Of a stretch of DNA of 8,023 bases, positions 6,854-8,023 are shown in pieces. Location: positions 1-8,023 of the forward strand of contig DCUC01000066.1 of the NCBI GenBank assembly GCA_002329705.1, given 5' to 3'. The translations under genes and the position numbers were made by a program. Each line of letters starts with the position of its first letter. The stretch's first letter is position 1. The DNA comes from Caryophanales bacterium UBA1424. GTDB taxonomy: Bacteria > Bacillota_I > Bacilli_A > RFN20 > CAG-826. The notes below the pieces were generated by a model that did not search any database, had not been told where the DNA came from, and was given only the letters and a program-made list of their open reading frames with translations.

Positions 6854-7672
6854 ATGCCTTTCTTTACTTTTCATAACAAGCAAATCTTCTATGAAGATGA
6901 TGGCTCAGGCGAGCCGATTCTCTTTTTAAACGGCATCATGATGTCGACCGTTTCGTGGAAGACTTTTGTCCCGGCATTAAGCAAGGGCAATCGCTTTTTG
7001 CGCATCGATCTTCTCGACATGGGCCAATCAGCTCGCATGGATGAGCATTATACTCAGGACATTCAGGTCGAGGTCGTCAAGGCTTTTTTGGACCATCTGC
7101 AAATCGCAAAGATAAACATCATGGGGATTAGCTATGGTGGCGAGGTGGCGATTAAATTCGCTCTCAAATATCAAAATTTGCTCCGGCGCTTAATGCTCTT
7201 TAACACGACATCGCGAACAAATGAATGGCTCCGCGACATCGGCCGGGGCTGGAATAAGGTCGGAGCGACTCTCGACGGCGAGGCCTATTATAATATGACG
7301 ATACCCATCATCTATTCCTCGAACTTCTACGTCGCCAACTATGGATGGATGGAGCATCGCCGCAAGCTTCTCATTCCTCTTTTTTCGACTCCCGAATTTC
7401 AGGAGAGAATGAAGCGTTTGGTCACCTCCGCCGAATCGCTCGACGAGGCCGCCAACATTCATCGGATTGAAGTGCCGACACTTATCGTCTCGTCTGAATT
7501 CGATCAACTGACGCCGTCAAGCGAACAGGCTTATCTTGCCGAGCACATTAAAAATTCCACGCACATCATCGTTCCGAAAGCCGGCCACGCTTTTATGTAT
7601 GAAAAGCCGCACATCTTTGTCTCCCTTGTTCTCGGATTCACGAATTCTAGCACCGACAAATACTTTATTTAG
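6854..7672 (+). CDS. Alpha/beta-hydrolase fold protein
   Basis: A 272-residue soluble hydrolase, a normal size for the fold, with no signal peptide or membrane helix. The likely catalytic triad is Ser93 in the nucleophile elbow GISYGG (91-96), Asp217 in SSEFDQLTP and His245 in AGHAFMYEKP. The DLLDMGQS segment (52-59) replaces the common D-x-R-G-x-G-x-S motif. The oxyanion-hole position reads FLNG (Asn26-Gly27) where most members have His-Gly. It resembles the broad esterase/lactonase group (3-oxoadipate enol-lactonase-like), but I cannot name a substrate. It starts 1 bp after the CoA-transferase stop, and its TAG overlaps the ribosome binding site of the next hydrolase gene. All three therefore belong to one transcript and probably to one pathway, perhaps ester or thioester hydrolysis that supplies or removes an acid handled by the CoA-transferase. 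Confidence 0.87.
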   Translation: MPFFTFHNKQIFYEDDGSGEPILFLNGIMMSTVSWKTFVPALSKGNRFLRIDLLDMGQSARMDEHYTQDIQVEVVKAFLDHLQIAKINIMGISYGGEVAIKFALKYQNLLRRLMLFNTTSRTNEWLRDIGRGWNKVGATLDGEAYYNMTIPIIYSSNFYVANYGWMEHRRKLLIPLFSTPEFQERMKRLVTSAESLDEAANIHRIEVPTLIVSSEFDQLTPSSEQAYLAEHIKNSTHIIVPKAGHAFMYEKPHIFVSLVLGFTNSSTDKYFI

Positions 7673-7676
7673 GAGG
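7671..7676 (+). promoter_or_regulatory. Ribosome binding site of the second hydrolase gene
   Basis: A perfect AGGAGG overlaps the TAG stop (7670-7672) of the preceding gene and lies 6 nt before the ATG at 7683, supporting coupled translation and fixing the start of the truncated final gene. Confidence 0.85.
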
Positions 7677-7682
7677 AAAAAT

Positions 7683-8023
7683 ATGGAACGATTTGTCAAA
7701 AAACACCTCACCCTAAAAAACGGTGAGCAATACGCTTACATCGAGCAAGGTCAAGGCGAAAAAGTCTTTTTGCTCATTCACGGAAACATGTCGAGCAGCG
7801 CCTATTTTTACGAATTATTGAAGCGGATTCCTCACAATATCCGCGTTTTAGCCCCCGATCTGCGCGGTTTTGGCGATTCCTCATACAACGCGCGCTTTGA
7901 TTCACTCGATGAACTGGCCGATGATGTCATAGACTTTCTCAGCATTCTCGGCGTTCATAAAGTCGATGTTTTGGGGTGGTCAACCGGAGCCGGAGTCGCC
8001 TACAAATTAGCGGCCAAAAAACC
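7683..8023 (+). CDS. Alpha/beta-hydrolase, N-terminal part (3' end outside window); GWSTG elbow
   Basis: The first 113 codons of a second alpha/beta-hydrolase remain open to the window end. Visible elements, in order, are the oxyanion-hole HGNMSSS (His33-Gly34), DLRGFGDSS (from 59) and the nucleophile elbow GWSTG with Ser100. The acid and His of the triad lie beyond the window. It is not a recent duplicate of the preceding hydrolase: the elbows (GWSTG against GISYG) and oxyanion motifs (HGN against NGI) differ. The GWSxG elbow at about residue 100 resembles the G-W-S102-M-G box reported for the Bacillus thuringiensis intracellular polyhydroxybutyrate depolymerase. The same fold also serves many esterases, so a polyester or hydroxyacid-ester role is only a possibility. 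There is no signal peptide, so it acts in the cytoplasm. Confidence 0.85.
   Translation, partial: MERFVKKHLTLKNGEQYAYIEQGQGEKVFLLIHGNMSSSAYFYELLKRIPHNIRVLAPDLRGFGDSSYNARFDSLDELADDVIDFLSILGVHKVDVLGWSTGAGVAYKLAAKK

Noticed and set aside
1..8023. CRISPR arrays, tRNA/rRNA genes, insertion sequences or phage genes
   Set aside because: I saw no regularly spaced direct repeats, no clover-leaf sequence, and no transposase- or phage-like protein on either strand.

Overview
All recognisable genes in this window lie on the plus strand and form one catabolic/transport block. Base composition is near half G+C with a strong preference for C-ending codons (gtc, atc, gcc, ggc). Almost every gene has a strong AGGAGG-type ribosome binding site, and the solute-binding protein is a lipoprotein. 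TGA, TAA and TAG all end genes and Trp is TGG, so the code is the standard bacterial one and not the Mycoplasma variant. This fits a Bacillota-like, or perhaps an Acholeplasma/Izemoplasma-like, anaerobe. The taxonomic guess is weak and rests on general style only.

Region 1 (1-3823) is a tightly packed LIV/HAAT-type ABC importer cassette. It holds the 3' end of livH (permease), then livM (permease), livG (ATPase) and livF (ATPase). Spacing is tight: livH and livM are 10 bp apart, livM and livG overlap by 17 bp, and livG and livF overlap by 4 bp (ATGA). The LivG protein is about twice the usual size because a proline-poor, basic, probably coiled-coil segment of about 233 residues precedes a complete ATPase domain.

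Region 2 (3824-4098) is a 275-bp gap with two long-range inverted repeats and a 10-bp palindrome, but no convincing gene or promoter. Region 3 (4099-5445) encodes the cognate substrate-binding lipoprotein (LivK/LivJ type). It is followed by a strong GC-rich hairpin that lacks a T-tract.

Region 4 (5533-8023) encodes a class I CoA-transferase of the acetyl-CoA hydrolase / 4-hydroxybutyrate CoA-transferase family and two different alpha/beta-hydrolases in tandem; the second runs off the window. A reasonable reading is that the importer brings in an amino acid or organic acid, while the hydrolases release and the CoA-transferase activates a carboxylic acid for fermentation or energy metabolism. 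The second hydrolase has a GWSTG nucleophile elbow like that reported for Bacillus intracellular polyhydroxybutyrate depolymerase, so a hydroxyacid-ester role is possible. That link is inference. The most unusual item is the LivG N-terminal extension.
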